DNA of 64,000 bases from Thermomonas sp. (lineage in GTDB: Bacteria; Pseudomonadota; Gammaproteobacteria; Xanthomonadales; Xanthomonadaceae): the NCBI GenBank assembly GCA_016720345.1, contig JADKKV010000006.1:334727-398726 (forward strand). The letters run 5' to 3'. Below are positions 15,874 to 26,964 of this stretch, one piece after another. Every line of letters starts with the position of its first letter. The stretch's first letter is position 1. The notes under the pieces were generated by a model that made no database searches, had not been told where the DNA came from, and saw nothing but the letters and a program-made list of their open reading frames with translations. The position numbers and the translations under genes were made by a program.

Positions 15874-15942
15874 AGTTTCCCGTCCGGGTGCTGATGACGA
15901 GTGGGCAAGACCGACGGGAAATTCACTCTGGCCCCATTTCCG
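15854..15942. repeat. Long inverted repeat (MITE/REP-like) at the tfoX-like 3' end
   Basis: The 34-base arm 15854-15887 pairs with 15911-15942, with only two one-base bulges, across a 23-base loop. The arm core GGGGCCAGAGTGAA resembles ends I associate with short non-autonomous elements dispersed in related genomes. The stop codon of the preceding gene lies inside the left arm. Confidence 0.75.
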
Positions 15943-16017
15943 CTGGCCCCTTTGCCGGCGTGCATCCCTAAATATCCTTTGCGCGCCGCCCGCCGCGCTG
16001 CGTACACTGCCCGCGCT

Positions 16018-16245
16018 TCAAGGTGATCCGACGGCATCCGCCGAAGGATTGAAACGGGAAGCCGGTGACGATGCGGTTGACGCATCCAGTCCGGCGCTGC
16101 CCCCGCAACGGTAAGCGAGACAAGCCTGGCATCGGCCACTGTGCTGCGCATCGCGAGATGCAGGCATGGGAAGGCGCCAGGCGGGAACGGCTGTTGGCAT
16201 CGCCGTTCCGCCCGCGAGCCCGGAGACCGGCCCTGGAGTCACTGG
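16018..16245 (+). promoter_or_regulatory. Cobalamin (B12) riboswitch
   Basis: The leader of the B12-receptor gene contains GGGAAGCCGGTG (16056-16067) and the B12 box GCTGCCCCCGCAACGGTAA (16096-16114). These are followed by the GCCACTGT arm, GGGAAGGCG near 16170, and CCCGCGAGCCCGGAGACCGG (16211-16230) closing the structure. These are the diagnostic conserved blocks of the class. Binding of adenosylcobalamin would repress the downstream btuB gene. About 125 bases of expression platform lie between the aptamer and the ATG at 16373. Confidence 0.93.
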
Positions 16246-16372
16246 TTGCGATGCGGCGGGCATTGCGCGACGTCGCGCATGCGTTCGCTCATCGCCCGTC
16301 CGTTCCGTTCCCGTCCGTGCTGCAGCCGCCCTTCAACCTTGGGCGCGCGGGCGTGCGCGCCGGAGAACCGAC

Positions 16373-18262
16373 ATGCAACCGAGCAACATCTGCCTTCGCA
16401 TCACCGCACTCGCCACGGCGCTCTCGCTGCCTGCCCTCGCCTTCGCGCAAAGCGACGATGCCAAGGATCTCGACAACGTGGTGGTCACCGCCACCCGCAC
16501 CGCGATCACCGCCGACACCGCCCTGGCCGCGGTCGAGGTCATCGACCGCAAGGACATTGAACAAAGCGCCGCGCGTTCGCTGCCGGAACTGCTGCGCGGG
16601 CGCGCCGGCATCACCCTGGTCAACCAGGGCGGGCTGGGCAAGCTCAGCACCCTGTTCCTGCGCGGCACCGAATCCGACCACACCCTGTTCCTGGTCGATG
16701 GCGTGCGCGTGGGCAATGCGACCTCGGGGCTGGCCTCGCTGCAGGACATCCCGCTGGAACAGCTCGAACGCATCGAGATCGTGCGCGGCCCGCGTTCCTC
16801 GCTGTACGGCGCGGATGCGATCGGCGGCGTGATCCAGCTGTTCACCCGTCGCGGCAGCGGCGATGCCGGCGTGCGCGGCCGCGGCCAGGCCCGCGTTGGC
16901 AGCCAGGGCTTGCTGGAAGCCTCGGCCGGCGTCGACGTGCGCGGCGCGCGCGGCGGCGTCGGCGTCGACCTTGCCCACCAGTCCACCGATGGCATCAATG
17001 CCTGCAGCGGTTTCTACGACCCGAACGACTTCAGCACCGCCGCCGGCTGTTTCATCGCCCCCGGCACGCATCTGGATCGCGACGGCTACCGCAACGACAA
17101 TGCCAGCCTGCGCGCGGACTTCGCACCGAACGAGGCCTGGCAATTCGAAGCACAGGCGTTGCGCGCCGCCGGCCACAACGATTACGACGGCGACTACGCG
17201 GACAACTCCGACATCGTGCAGCAGGTCGTCGGCGGCAGCGTGCGCTGGAAAGCCTCCGAAGCCGCGCAGCTGAAGCTGAGCGTCGGCCGCAACACCGATA
17301 CCTCCGACAACCATGTCGGCAGCAGCTTCGCCAACCGCTTCGACACCACCCGCGACAGCGCCAGCCTGCAGGGCGACTTCAGCGTTGCAACGGGCCACGC
17401 GCTGACCGCCGGCTTCGACTGGTTGCGCGACCGCGCCGACGTGCAGGATCCGTGGACGCCGTTCCCGCCCGTCTCGCGCGGAAACCGCGCCGCGTTCGCG
17501 CAGTACCAGGGCAAGCTCAACGCGCATGACCTGCAGGCCAGCCTGCGCCGCGACGACAACGACCAGTTCGGCGGCAAGACCACCGGCGGCATCGCCTGGG
17601 GCTATGGCTTCGCCGAGGGCTGGCGCGTCACCGCCAGCCACGCCACCGCGTTCAAGGCGCCCAGCTTCAACGAGTTGTACTACCCGTTCTTCGGCAACCC
17701 CGCGCTGCGTCCGGAGTCCGCGCGCAGCAGCGAGCTGTCGCTTCGGCACGACAACGGCGGCTGGCAGTGGCAGCTCAATGCCTACCGCAACGACATCGAT
17801 GACCTGATCGTGTACGACACCGCGATCTTCGCGGCGAACAACATCGAAAGCGCACGCATCCGCGGCGTCGAACTCACCGCCAGCGGCCGGCTCGGGGCGT
17901 GGGACGTGCGCGGCCAGCTCGGCACCCTGGATGCGCGCAACCTCAGCACCGGCGGCAACCATGGCAAGCGGCTGCCGCGCCGGCCGCAACGCAGTGCGCG
18001 GATCGACCTCGACCGCGACCTCGGCGATCTCGGTTTCGGGATCAGTGGCATCGCCGAAGGCGCGCGTTGGGACGATGTCGCCAACACCTTGCGCGTGGGC
18101 GGCTACGGCACCGTGGACGCGCGCGCCAGCTGGCGCTTCGCGGCCGGATGGACATTGCAGGCGAGCCTGGTCAACGCCTTCGATCGCCGCTACGAAACCA
18201 CCGCGTACTACAACCAGCCGGGCCGCGAATGGAGCCTGGGCCTGCGCTGGCAGCCGCGGTAA
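16373..18262 (+). CDS. btuB: TonB-dependent vitamin B12 receptor
   Basis: The 629-residue outer-membrane protein has a signal peptide (1-26, ending AFA), a TonB box region DLDNVVVTATRT, and a plug domain (LPELLRGRAGITLVNQ, LFLRGTESDHTLFLVDGVR, IEIVRGPRSSLYGADAIGG). A 22-strand-type barrel follows, ending in LGLRWQPR. Its size is close to that of E. coli BtuB. The ATG at 16373 starts directly with the signal peptide; a longer reading would run into the riboswitch. The cobalamin riboswitch upstream supports the substrate. No periplasmic or inner-membrane B12 transport genes follow. A convergent terminator lies directly downstream. Confidence 0.93.
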   Translation: MQPSNICLRITALATALSLPALAFAQSDDAKDLDNVVVTATRTAITADTALAAVEVIDRKDIEQSAARSLPELLRGRAGITLVNQGGLGKLSTLFLRGTESDHTLFLVDGVRVGNATSGLASLQDIPLEQLERIEIVRGPRSSLYGADAIGGVIQLFTRRGSGDAGVRGRGQARVGSQGLLEASAGVDVRGARGGVGVDLAHQSTDGINACSGFYDPNDFSTAAGCFIAPGTHLDRDGYRNDNASLRADFAPNEAWQFEAQALRAAGHNDYDGDYADNSDIVQQVVGGSVRWKASEAAQLKLSVGRNTDTSDNHVGSSFANRFDTTRDSASLQGDFSVATGHALTAGFDWLRDRADVQDPWTPFPPVSRGNRAAFAQYQGKLNAHDLQASLRRDDNDQFGGKTTGGIAWGYGFAEGWRVTASHATAFKAPSFNELYYPFFGNPALRPESARSSELSLRHDNGGWQWQLNAYRNDIDDLIVYDTAIFAANNIESARIRGVELTASGRLGAWDVRGQLGTLDARNLSTGGNHGKRLPRRPQRSARIDLDRDLGDLGFGISGIAEGARWDDVANTLRVGGYGTVDARASWRFAAGWTLQASLVNAFDRRYETTAYYNQPGREWSLGLRWQPR

Positions 18263-18298
18263 ACGACGCTTTCCGGAGCGGCAACGCAGGGATGCGAC

Positions 18299-18330
18299 AG
18301 GCCCGGCAGGGATGCCGGGCCTGCTTTCTT
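18299..18330. terminator. Hairpin terminator between convergent genes
   Basis: A perfect 9-bp stem (GGCCCGGCA 18300-18308, loop GGGA, TGCCGGGCC 18313-18321) is followed by TGCTTTCTT. It sits between btuB (+) and the TPR protein gene (-). Confidence 0.7.
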
Positions 18331-18336
18331 GCGCGG

Positions 18337-19419
18337 TCAGCCCGAGGCAGGCTCGTCGATGGTCCGGATCGCGCGCTGCGCGGTGCGATGCGCCTCGAGA
18401 CTGCCGGCGCGCTGGCGCGAACGCCGGGCCGCATCCTGCTTGCCCTGCTTCTCGTAGGAATCGGCGAGCTTGCGGTGGAACTCGGGTTCATCCGGCATCA
18501 ACCGGATCGCGCGCCGGTAGTGGACGACCGCATCGTCGTTCGCCCCGGATTGCGCCAGTGCCTGCGCGATCAGGAACTGCGAGAACGGATCGCTGGCCTG
18601 CGCGCGCTGCAGGCGCTTTTCGTAGGCGGCCGCGCGCTGCGCGTCACCGGTACTGTGGTACATCCCCACCAGGTTCCCGAGCGCGCCGACGTGGTCGCGC
18701 TGCAGCTGCAATGCCTGCAGGTAGGCGCGTTCCGCGGCCTCGCGCCGGCCGGAGCGCCAGTGCACCACGCCGGCATTGCTCCACGCCGTCACGCTCTCCG
18801 GATCGAGCGCCAGCGCTGACGCGATCTCCCTCGTCGCGACCGCGTCGTCGCCCCGCACCAACTGCTCCACCGCGTTGTTGTTGTGCAGCAACGCCACGGC
18901 CTGCGCATCGGTGATGGCCTCAGGCTCGCCTGCGGTGACCAGCGAACGCCTTGCCACGTCGACCGAATGCCAGCGCCCGTCGATCCTTACCCCGGCATTG
19001 ACGTGGCTGGTACGGAACACGGTGTCGCCGAGCACGCGCATCGCCAGCGCGTCGCCGGATGCCTGCGCACGCGCCTGCAACCCGGAAGCGCGCGCCAACG
19101 CGACGAACATCAGCGTGAACGACAGGCAGTTCACCCTGCGCTGCGCGTAGCTCCCGGCGATGCCATCGGTCGGATGCTCCTGGTAGCGCAAGGCGAGGCC
19201 ATCGTCGGCAATCATGAAATCGATCAGCTGCTGCACCCGCGCAAGTTCCGGCCCGCGCGCATCCGGCAGGCGCGCATCGAGCGCCAGCCGCAAGCCTTCG
19301 GGCAATGCGAGCGCGGCCTGCGTTTGCGAGCGGGTGTCGGGCACGCCGGGCACGGCGCCGGCAAACCCGGAATGGCCGGTGCCGGCCAGCAGCAACAGGA
19401 GCATCGCCATCCGCCGCAT
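18337..19419 (-). CDS. Secreted transglutaminase-like/TPR protein
   Basis: The 360-residue protein has a short signal peptide (MRRMAMLLLLLAG). A papain-like transglutaminase-type segment follows (NCLSFTLMFVALARASGLQAR with the candidate nucleophile Cys, then TSHVNAGVRIDGRWHSVDVA with His and Asp). The C-terminal half is made of TPR units (SVTAWSNAGVVHWRSGRREAAERAYLQAL, GALGNLVGMYHSTGDAQRAAAYE and further). The ATG at 19419 begins the signal peptide. It is 95 bp downstream of the YhhN gene on the same strand. The architecture is seen in Xanthomonadales envelope proteins; substrates are unknown. Confidence 0.75.
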   Translation of the reverse strand: MRRMAMLLLLLAGTGHSGFAGAVPGVPDTRSQTQAALALPEGLRLALDARLPDARGPELARVQQLIDFMIADDGLALRYQEHPTDGIAGSYAQRRVNCLSFTLMFVALARASGLQARAQASGDALAMRVLGDTVFRTSHVNAGVRIDGRWHSVDVARRSLVTAGEPEAITDAQAVALLHNNNAVEQLVRGDDAVATREIASALALDPESVTAWSNAGVVHWRSGRREAAERAYLQALQLQRDHVGALGNLVGMYHSTGDAQRAAAYEKRLQRAQASDPFSQFLIAQALAQSGANDDAVVHYRRAIRLMPDEPEFHRKLADSYEKQGKQDAARRSRQRAGSLEAHRTAQRAIRTIDEPASG

Positions 19420-19514
19420 CGTCCTTCCGTTGCGGGTGCGCGCACCCGCGGCAGGGAGTCGGCGCCAGTATGCGCCGATCGGGCGGCGGCACCAGTGACT
19501 GGCCCGGCCGGCTT

Positions 19515-20177
19515 TCAGCGCACCGGGGGTGCCTGTACCGAGGATGCGATCAACGCCTGCGCGGTCCAGTACAGGGCGAGCAGCAGGGCCTGCGCGGCGA
19601 CGAACGGCAACGCGAAGCGGTCGATCGCCAGGATCGCGTCGGAGCCGAGGAAACAGGCGCCTCCGATCGCGGCACAGGCGGTCGCGGCATCGCGGCGGCG
19701 CCACCAGACCGCTGCGGCCTGCGCCGCCATCGCCGCCAGCACCGCCACGTACGCCAGCACCGGCAGCCGCAGGCCGGGCGGCAGCGACGGCCACAGCCAG
19801 GCCAGTACCACCCCCGCCAGCAGCGCGTAGAGCACGAACGGCCAGGCCGCGGCGAACAGCGGCGCGCGTTGCCGGTAGCCGTGCAGGTAGGCCAGATGCC
19901 CGAGCAGGAAACTGCCAAGCCCGGCCATGAACGCGGGTTCGCCGTCCAGCATCAGCAGCACGTCGCCGGCCAGGCCCAACAGCAGGCCGGCCACGATCGC
20001 GCGCCGGTAGCGCGGCTCGTCGCAGAGCACGCGCAACGCCAGCGCGATCACCGCGAGCGTGGCCAATGGCTTGGCGAGCAGGAACAGCACGCGCATCCCG
20101 GGCAGGTACAGGCCGAGGATGGCGACCGACGCCAGCACGGCGATGCCGGCCAGCCAGGGTTTCGATGCAGGGGTCAT
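19515..20177 (-). CDS. YhhN (TMEM86) family protein, putative lysoplasmalogenase
   Basis: The 220-residue integral membrane protein has about eight hydrophobic segments. Family motifs are visible: FLLAKPLATLAVI near residue 32, LLLGLAGDVLLML near 66, FLLGHLAYLHGY near 90, and GACFLGSDAILAIDRF near 172, with the conserved acidic residues in GDVLLM and SDAILA. Eukaryotic TMEM86 hydrolyses the vinyl-ether bond of lysoplasmalogens; the bacterial function is little studied. It is probably transcribed with the TPR gene downstream. Confidence 0.85.
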   Translation of the reverse strand: MTPASKPWLAGIAVLASVAILGLYLPGMRVLFLLAKPLATLAVIALALRVLCDEPRYRRAIVAGLLLGLAGDVLLMLDGEPAFMAGLGSFLLGHLAYLHGYRQRAPLFAAAWPFVLYALLAGVVLAWLWPSLPPGLRLPVLAYVAVLAAMAAQAAAVWWRRRDAATACAAIGGACFLGSDAILAIDRFALPFVAAQALLLALYWTAQALIASSVQAPPVR

Positions 20178-20263
20178 GGCCCAGTGTGCGCGATGCGGGT
20201 ATCGCCACGCCACAACGCGCGAGGCCCGCCGCAGCGGGCCCCGCACGACACCCGCGGGAGCGG

Positions 20264-22783
20264 TTACTTGCCGCCGAACCGGTACGCCACGCGCAGCCCG
20301 TACATCCGCGGTGCGCCGACGATGTAGGTCGGCAGGCCGAGCTGCTGCCCGCTGTTGCCGGCGTCGATCAGGTAGTCCTCGTCGGCGAGGTTGGAGCCCC
20401 ACGCCTGCACTTCCCAGCCGTTCGCCAGCGTCACCCCGAGGTTGAGGTTGAGCAGGCCGTAGCTGTCCTGGTCGATGCCGGGATAGTCGTCGTTGTTGAT
20501 GTCCTCGAAGTAAACCCGCGAACGCCAGGTGTAGTTCGGGCGCACGAAGAACTCGTGGCCACCGGCGAACGGGACGCGCACGTCCAGCCCCATCGCCACG
20601 GTGTTCTCCGGGGTCAGCCGGAACTGGTTGCCGGCCAGCAGCTGCGGGTTGCCGTCGTCGTCGCGGTCGTCGAAGCGGGCGTGGGTCCAGCCGTAGTTGA
20701 GGAAGCCGCTGACGTGGTCGCTGAAGCGCCCGATCAGCGATGCTTCCAGGCCCTTGGCGGTGGCATTGCCGCCGTTGCTGGTGAGCGGGCGGATGGTGCC
20801 CGGGACCGCGGTCTGGAAGTTGGTGTAGCTGTAGTGGTAGGCGGCGAAGTCGTAGACCAGGCGGCCGTCCGCGGCGGAGCCCTTGAGCCCTGCCTCGAAG
20901 CTGTCGACGGTCTCCGCCGGCACCTCTTCCACGCCACCGCCGCCTACCTGCAACACGTCCGGGCGTTGCCCGCGCGAGTAGCTGGCATAGCCGTTGACGT
21001 CGTCGCTGAACTTGTAGCTGGCGACCACGCGGCCGACCACCGAGTCATAGCTCTTCGAGGCATTGATGCGCGCGGTCGGGGCGAACAGGATGTTCGGGAA
21101 CGCCGGCGGGGTGGCCAGCACGAAGCCGAACCAGCTTGGCACGCCGGCATAGTCGGCCTGGTAGCCGGAGGTCAGCTTTTCGTGGGTCCAGCGCAGGCCG
21201 GCGGTGAGGTCGAGGCGTTCGTTGACCGACCAGGTGCCGTCCGCGAACAGTTCGATCGCCTCCACTTCACCGTAGTTGGTGTACTGCTCGACGTGGTTCG
21301 GATTCAGCGGGAAGAACGCCGGCAGGCCGGGCACGCCCGGGTTCGGCAGGCCCGGCAGGCCGCCGAGGCTGAAGCCGGTGTTCGGGGTGCCATCCGGGTT
21401 CAGCGGATACAGCACCGGCACCTGCGGCAGCGGCGGCGTGGGGATGTTGCAGCCGGCGGAACCCCAGCTACCGCCGTTGCCCACGCAGATCGCCTGGTTG
21501 ATCTGCGGCGCCAGCACCGGCGACAGCAGCGCGTACAGGCTGCGTTCGTCGGTGCGGATCGGCACCTGCTGCGAACCGGATTCGCTGAACCAGCTGCCGC
21601 CGACGAAGCCGCGGAACGCGCCGCCGGCATCGAAGTTGAAGCGCACTTCCTGGCTGAACTGCCTGCCTTCGGCGATCTCGGCGGATTCGATCAGCGAAAG
21701 CTGGGAACCGTCGCCATCGAATTCTTCGTGCGAATCGAATTCGCGCCAGCCGGTGATGGTGGACAGCGACCAGTCGTCGCTCAGCCAGAACTGGCCGAGC
21801 AGGCTGACGCCGGTGACCGTGCGGTCGAGCCCGAGATCGTCGCCGCGATTGAGGTCGGCGGTGCGGTCGAACACGTCGGTGCTGCCGCCGCGCGTGGGCA
21901 GCGGCGCGATGAAGATGCGCGGGCGCACCGGGGTGTAGTAGCCGGTGCTGCGGAACGCGGTGCCCGGCGGTGTGTCCTTCTGGTGATTGACGATCAGGTC
22001 CAGCCCGGACGCCTCGCCGAGGTCCAGGCGCAGGCTGCCACGCACCGCGAAGGTGTCCTTGCCGTTGAGGTCGCCGCCGGCGAGGTTGTCGACATAGCCG
22101 TCGCGCTGCTGGTGGAACACCGCCAGCCGGCCGTACAGCTTGTCTTCGGCCAGCGGCGCGTTGACGAAGCCGTTGAAGTAGGTCTCGCCGTAAGTGCCGA
22201 AGCCGGCGCGGAAGGCGCCCTCGCTGGCGTTCACCGCCTTGTTCTGGATCAGGTGCACCGCGCCGATCTGCGCGCCGCGGCCGAACAGGGTGCCCTGCGG
22301 GCCGCGCAGGATCTCCACCCGCTGCATGTCGAACAGTTCCACCACCGAGCCGCGCGAGCGGCTGATCGAGACCCCGTCCTGGAACACGGACACGCGCGGC
22401 GCCACCTGTGCATCGCCGCTGTCGGAGGTCACCCCGCGGATCACGAAGCCGGGGTTGTTCGGGCTCTGCACCTGGGTCTGCAGCCCGGGCACGTAGTTGC
22501 CGAGCTGCTCGAAACCGTCGATGCCGGTGGCCTGCAGGAACTCGCCGGAGTACGCGGAGATCGCGATCGGCACGTCCTGCACCTGCTGCTCGCGCTTCTG
22601 CGCGGTGACCACGATGGTGTCCAGGGTCGCTGGCGTGTCCTGCGGCGGCGCGGCCGGCGCGGCGGGCGCGTCCTGCGCCAGCGCCGCCATCGGCAGCAGC
22701 GGCGCGGCCAGCAGGGCAAGGTGCAGGGCGATCGAAAGCTGGCGCAGGCGCGGCGCGGGCTGCTGCTGGAAAGTGGCGCTCAT
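20264..22783 (-). CDS. TonB-dependent receptor
   Basis: The 839-residue outer-membrane protein has a signal peptide ending in AALA, the region TLDTIVVTAQKREQQVQDVPIAIS, a plug (GVTSDSGDAQ, VSVFQDGVSISRS, VEILRGPQGTLFGRGAQIGAVHL) and a large barrel ending in YGLRVAYRFGGK. The VTAQKREQ...DVPIAIS start is the type common in sphingomonads and xanthomonads for plant or complex substrates. A loop near residue 450 is rich in Pro and Gly (LGGLPGLPNPGVPGLP). The start MSATFQQQ at 22783 is preferred because GGGGGAAACC precedes it; an ATG 36 bases further out is possible. It is divergent from phoD (142 bp), hinting at a phosphorylated ligand, but that is inference. Confidence 0.88.
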   Translation of the reverse strand: MSATFQQQPAPRLRQLSIALHLALLAAPLLPMAALAQDAPAAPAAPPQDTPATLDTIVVTAQKREQQVQDVPIAISAYSGEFLQATGIDGFEQLGNYVPGLQTQVQSPNNPGFVIRGVTSDSGDAQVAPRVSVFQDGVSISRSRGSVVELFDMQRVEILRGPQGTLFGRGAQIGAVHLIQNKAVNASEGAFRAGFGTYGETYFNGFVNAPLAEDKLYGRLAVFHQQRDGYVDNLAGGDLNGKDTFAVRGSLRLDLGEASGLDLIVNHQKDTPPGTAFRSTGYYTPVRPRIFIAPLPTRGGSTDVFDRTADLNRGDDLGLDRTVTGVSLLGQFWLSDDWSLSTITGWREFDSHEEFDGDGSQLSLIESAEIAEGRQFSQEVRFNFDAGGAFRGFVGGSWFSESGSQQVPIRTDERSLYALLSPVLAPQINQAICVGNGGSWGSAGCNIPTPPLPQVPVLYPLNPDGTPNTGFSLGGLPGLPNPGVPGLPAFFPLNPNHVEQYTNYGEVEAIELFADGTWSVNERLDLTAGLRWTHEKLTSGYQADYAGVPSWFGFVLATPPAFPNILFAPTARINASKSYDSVVGRVVASYKFSDDVNGYASYSRGQRPDVLQVGGGGVEEVPAETVDSFEAGLKGSAADGRLVYDFAAYHYSYTNFQTAVPGTIRPLTSNGGNATAKGLEASLIGRFSDHVSGFLNYGWTHARFDDRDDDGNPQLLAGNQFRLTPENTVAMGLDVRVPFAGGHEFFVRPNYTWRSRVYFEDINNDDYPGIDQDSYGLLNLNLGVTLANGWEVQAWGSNLADEDYLIDAGNSGQQLGLPTYIVGAPRMYGLRVAYRFGGK

Positions 22784-22925
22784 GGTTTCCCCCAAGGAAG
22801 TCGGTGTTGTCGGCGACAAACGCTAGAGTGTGGAAAGCGCTTGTTGCCGTCCGGTGACGTTCCGGTCCCACCCCTGAAACGTCGCGGCACGATCTTAGAC
22901 GTTTTCGCCCACCCAGACCCCGCCC

Positions 22926-25055
22926 ATGCCCATCGACCCCGGCCGCCGTCGCCTGCTGAAAACCCTGGTGGCGAGCGCCGCCGCCCTGCCCTTCGCCAGC
23001 TGCCTCGCGCTCGCCGGGGACGTCCAGGTACCGACGGATCAGGCGCTGTTCCCGCAGGGCGTGGCCTCGGGCGACCCGCGCCCGGACCGGGTGCTGCTGT
23101 GGACGCGTGCACCCGCGGCCAGCGGCGATGTGCGTGTGCGACTGCAAGTCGCGCTGGACCCTGGGTTCACGCAACTGCTGGTCGAACGCGACCTGCTGGC
23201 GCGCGCCGACGCCGACCACTGCCTGCGCGTGCGCATCGAGGGACTGGCCGCCGGCAGCGATTACCACTATCGCTTCCTGCGCAAGACCGCGGGTGGCTGG
23301 CGCAGCTCGCGCCACGGCCGCACCCGCACCGCGCCGGCAGCGGACAGCACCGCGCCGGTGCGCTTCGGCGTGGCCTGCTGCCAGCACTTCGAAGGCCGCT
23401 GGTACAACAGCCTGCACGCGCTGCTGGCCGACCCGCCGGATTTCCTGCTGCACCTGGGCGACGCGATCTACGAGTACGCCGGCGACCCGGCCGCCAGCGG
23501 CGAGCGCCACATCGCATTCGACGACGCCGCCGGCGCGATCTCCGATGGCGCGCACGGCAATCCCTGCGCACGCAGCCTCGACAACTACCGGCAGTTGCAC
23601 CGGATCTACCGCAGCGATGCGTTGTGGCAGCGACTGCTGGCGACGGTGCCGCTGGTGGCGATCTGGGACGACCACGAGTTCGCCAACGACTGCTGGCAGG
23701 ACGTGGCGACCTACGGCAACGGCCTGCGCGACGAACGCGACACCCAGCGGCGGCGCAATGCCGAGCAGGCCTACTTCGAATTCATGCCGGTGGACATCGA
23801 TGTCGGCGCGACCGGCGCCGACGGCGCGCAAGCGGTCGATGCCGGCCTGCTGTTCCCGCAAACCCGGCTATGGCGGGAGCTGCGCTTCGGCCGCGACGCC
23901 CATCTGTTCCTGACCGACTACCGCAGCGCGCGCCCCGACCACCCGATCCCGGAGGACGCGTTCCCGGGCGGCCTTGCCTACGACGAGGCGGCGCTGCGCG
24001 AATGGCTGCCGAAGGCGGTCATCGACTTCGGGACGGTATCGAAACTGCTGCTGCCCTACGTCGACCAGTCGCACCCGCTATGGCCGAAATGGCGCAAGCC
24101 GCTGCAGCGCGCGCTCAACCGTGGCTACCGCGACGCCGGTCTGGACAAGCGCGCGGCGGCCAGGCGGGTGCGCGACATCCTCGCCGCACCGATCGCACTG
24201 ATGGTGCTGCGCAAGCTGCTGGAGCGCTACAACGACGCCGTGCCCGGCTTCATGCGCGCGCCATTGCCGGACCGCGACGAAAGTGGCCTGCCGTTGGGGT
24301 TGCCGTGGGTGGCGATGGGCAAGACCGGGCTGTTCGCGGAACTGGGCTGCCGCTACTTCGTGGTCAAGGACAGCTACGACCTGCTGGCGGCGCTGCGCGA
24401 TGCGCAGGGCGAGGCCCCGGCGCTGGGCCAGGCGCAGGCGGCGTGGCTGCGCGAACGCCTGGCCGCCAGCGACGCGCGCTGGAAGATCGTCGCAAGTTCA
24501 GTGGCGATGGTGCCGATGGTGGTCGACCTCGCCCGTCCCGACCTTGAAGCGCCGCCGCTGTACCGGCGCCGCTTCTACCTCAACGTCGACCAGTGGGACG
24601 GCTTCCCGCGCCAGCGCCGCGCGCTGCTGGACACGTTCGACGCGGCCGGCGGCGTGGTCCTGCTGTCCGGCGACATCCACGCCGGCTTCGCGGCGCAACA
24701 CACCCCGCGCACCGTGGAGTTCACCCTGCCGGCGGTGTCTTCGACCACCCTGCACGAAATGTCGTCGAACAGTGCCGCCGCCGATGCCGACAACGCCGAA
24801 GCCGGCAAGCGCATGGTCGCGGCGCTGGAGTCGCTGCTGCTGGAGGGCGATCCGGGCCTGCGTTACGTGCAGTCCAGGCGGCACGGCGTCGGCACCGCCC
24901 GCGTCGATGCGGGTGCGTTCGCGTTCGAAGTCACCGAACTTCCGGCGACCCTGTGCCGGACGTGCCATTACGAAGATGGAGCCGCAGTGCTCGCGCAGGC
25001 AAGCGTGCGCCGCTTCGCGGTGGATGCGGCCACGCACACGCTGGAGGACGGCTGA
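22926..25055 (+). CDS. phoD: PhoD-family alkaline phosphatase/phosphodiesterase
   Basis: The 709-residue enzyme is a periplasmic or exported phosphatase of the PhoD type. It has a Tat-type signal (GRRRLLKTLVASAAALPF), an Ig-like N-terminal domain (QGVASGDPRPDRVLLWTR) and metal-site motifs VACCQHFEG, HLGDAIYEYAG, WDDHEFANDCW and LLSGDIHAGF. PhoD enzymes use Fe3+ and Ca2+ to release phosphate from mono- and diesters. This copy is longer than B. subtilis PhoD, with an extension around residues 370-430. It converges on glmS with only 3 bp between the stop codons. The upstream 142 bp is shared with the divergent TonB receptor. Confidence 0.9.
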   Translation: MPIDPGRRRLLKTLVASAAALPFASCLALAGDVQVPTDQALFPQGVASGDPRPDRVLLWTRAPAASGDVRVRLQVALDPGFTQLLVERDLLARADADHCLRVRIEGLAAGSDYHYRFLRKTAGGWRSSRHGRTRTAPAADSTAPVRFGVACCQHFEGRWYNSLHALLADPPDFLLHLGDAIYEYAGDPAASGERHIAFDDAAGAISDGAHGNPCARSLDNYRQLHRIYRSDALWQRLLATVPLVAIWDDHEFANDCWQDVATYGNGLRDERDTQRRRNAEQAYFEFMPVDIDVGATGADGAQAVDAGLLFPQTRLWRELRFGRDAHLFLTDYRSARPDHPIPEDAFPGGLAYDEAALREWLPKAVIDFGTVSKLLLPYVDQSHPLWPKWRKPLQRALNRGYRDAGLDKRAAARRVRDILAAPIALMVLRKLLERYNDAVPGFMRAPLPDRDESGLPLGLPWVAMGKTGLFAELGCRYFVVKDSYDLLAALRDAQGEAPALGQAQAAWLRERLAASDARWKIVASSVAMVPMVVDLARPDLEAPPLYRRRFYLNVDQWDGFPRQRRALLDTFDAAGGVVLLSGDIHAGFAAQHTPRTVEFTLPAVSSTTLHEMSSNSAAADADNAEAGKRMVAALESLLLEGDPGLRYVQSRRHGVGTARVDAGAFAFEVTELPATLCRTCHYEDGAAVLAQASVRRFAVDAATHTLEDG

Positions 25056-25058
25056 GGT

Positions 25059-26891
<1,833 letters not shown>

Positions 26892-26964
26892 GCATGTTCA
26901 TCCATGGAAGCAAGTGCGCCAGTTTACCGCCGGTCGCCGCGCCCGCGACGTCGTTGCCCGACGG

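Noticed and set aside
16020-16372. Possible small coding gene before btuB
   Set aside because: The frame reading through this stretch is only an upstream extension; the conserved B12-box sequences show it is an untranslated riboswitch.
16289-17989. Reverse open frame (566 codons) opposite btuB
   Set aside because: Antisense to the plug and barrel of BtuB, with no motif and low-complexity Ala/Gly/Val composition.
20066-24547. A very long forward open frame (about 1490 codons) over the TonB receptor and the phoD start
   Set aside because: It is antisense to a clear TonB receptor and out of frame with phoD. Composition is Arg/Ala/Gly-rich without any domain, which is the usual shadow of high-GC genes.
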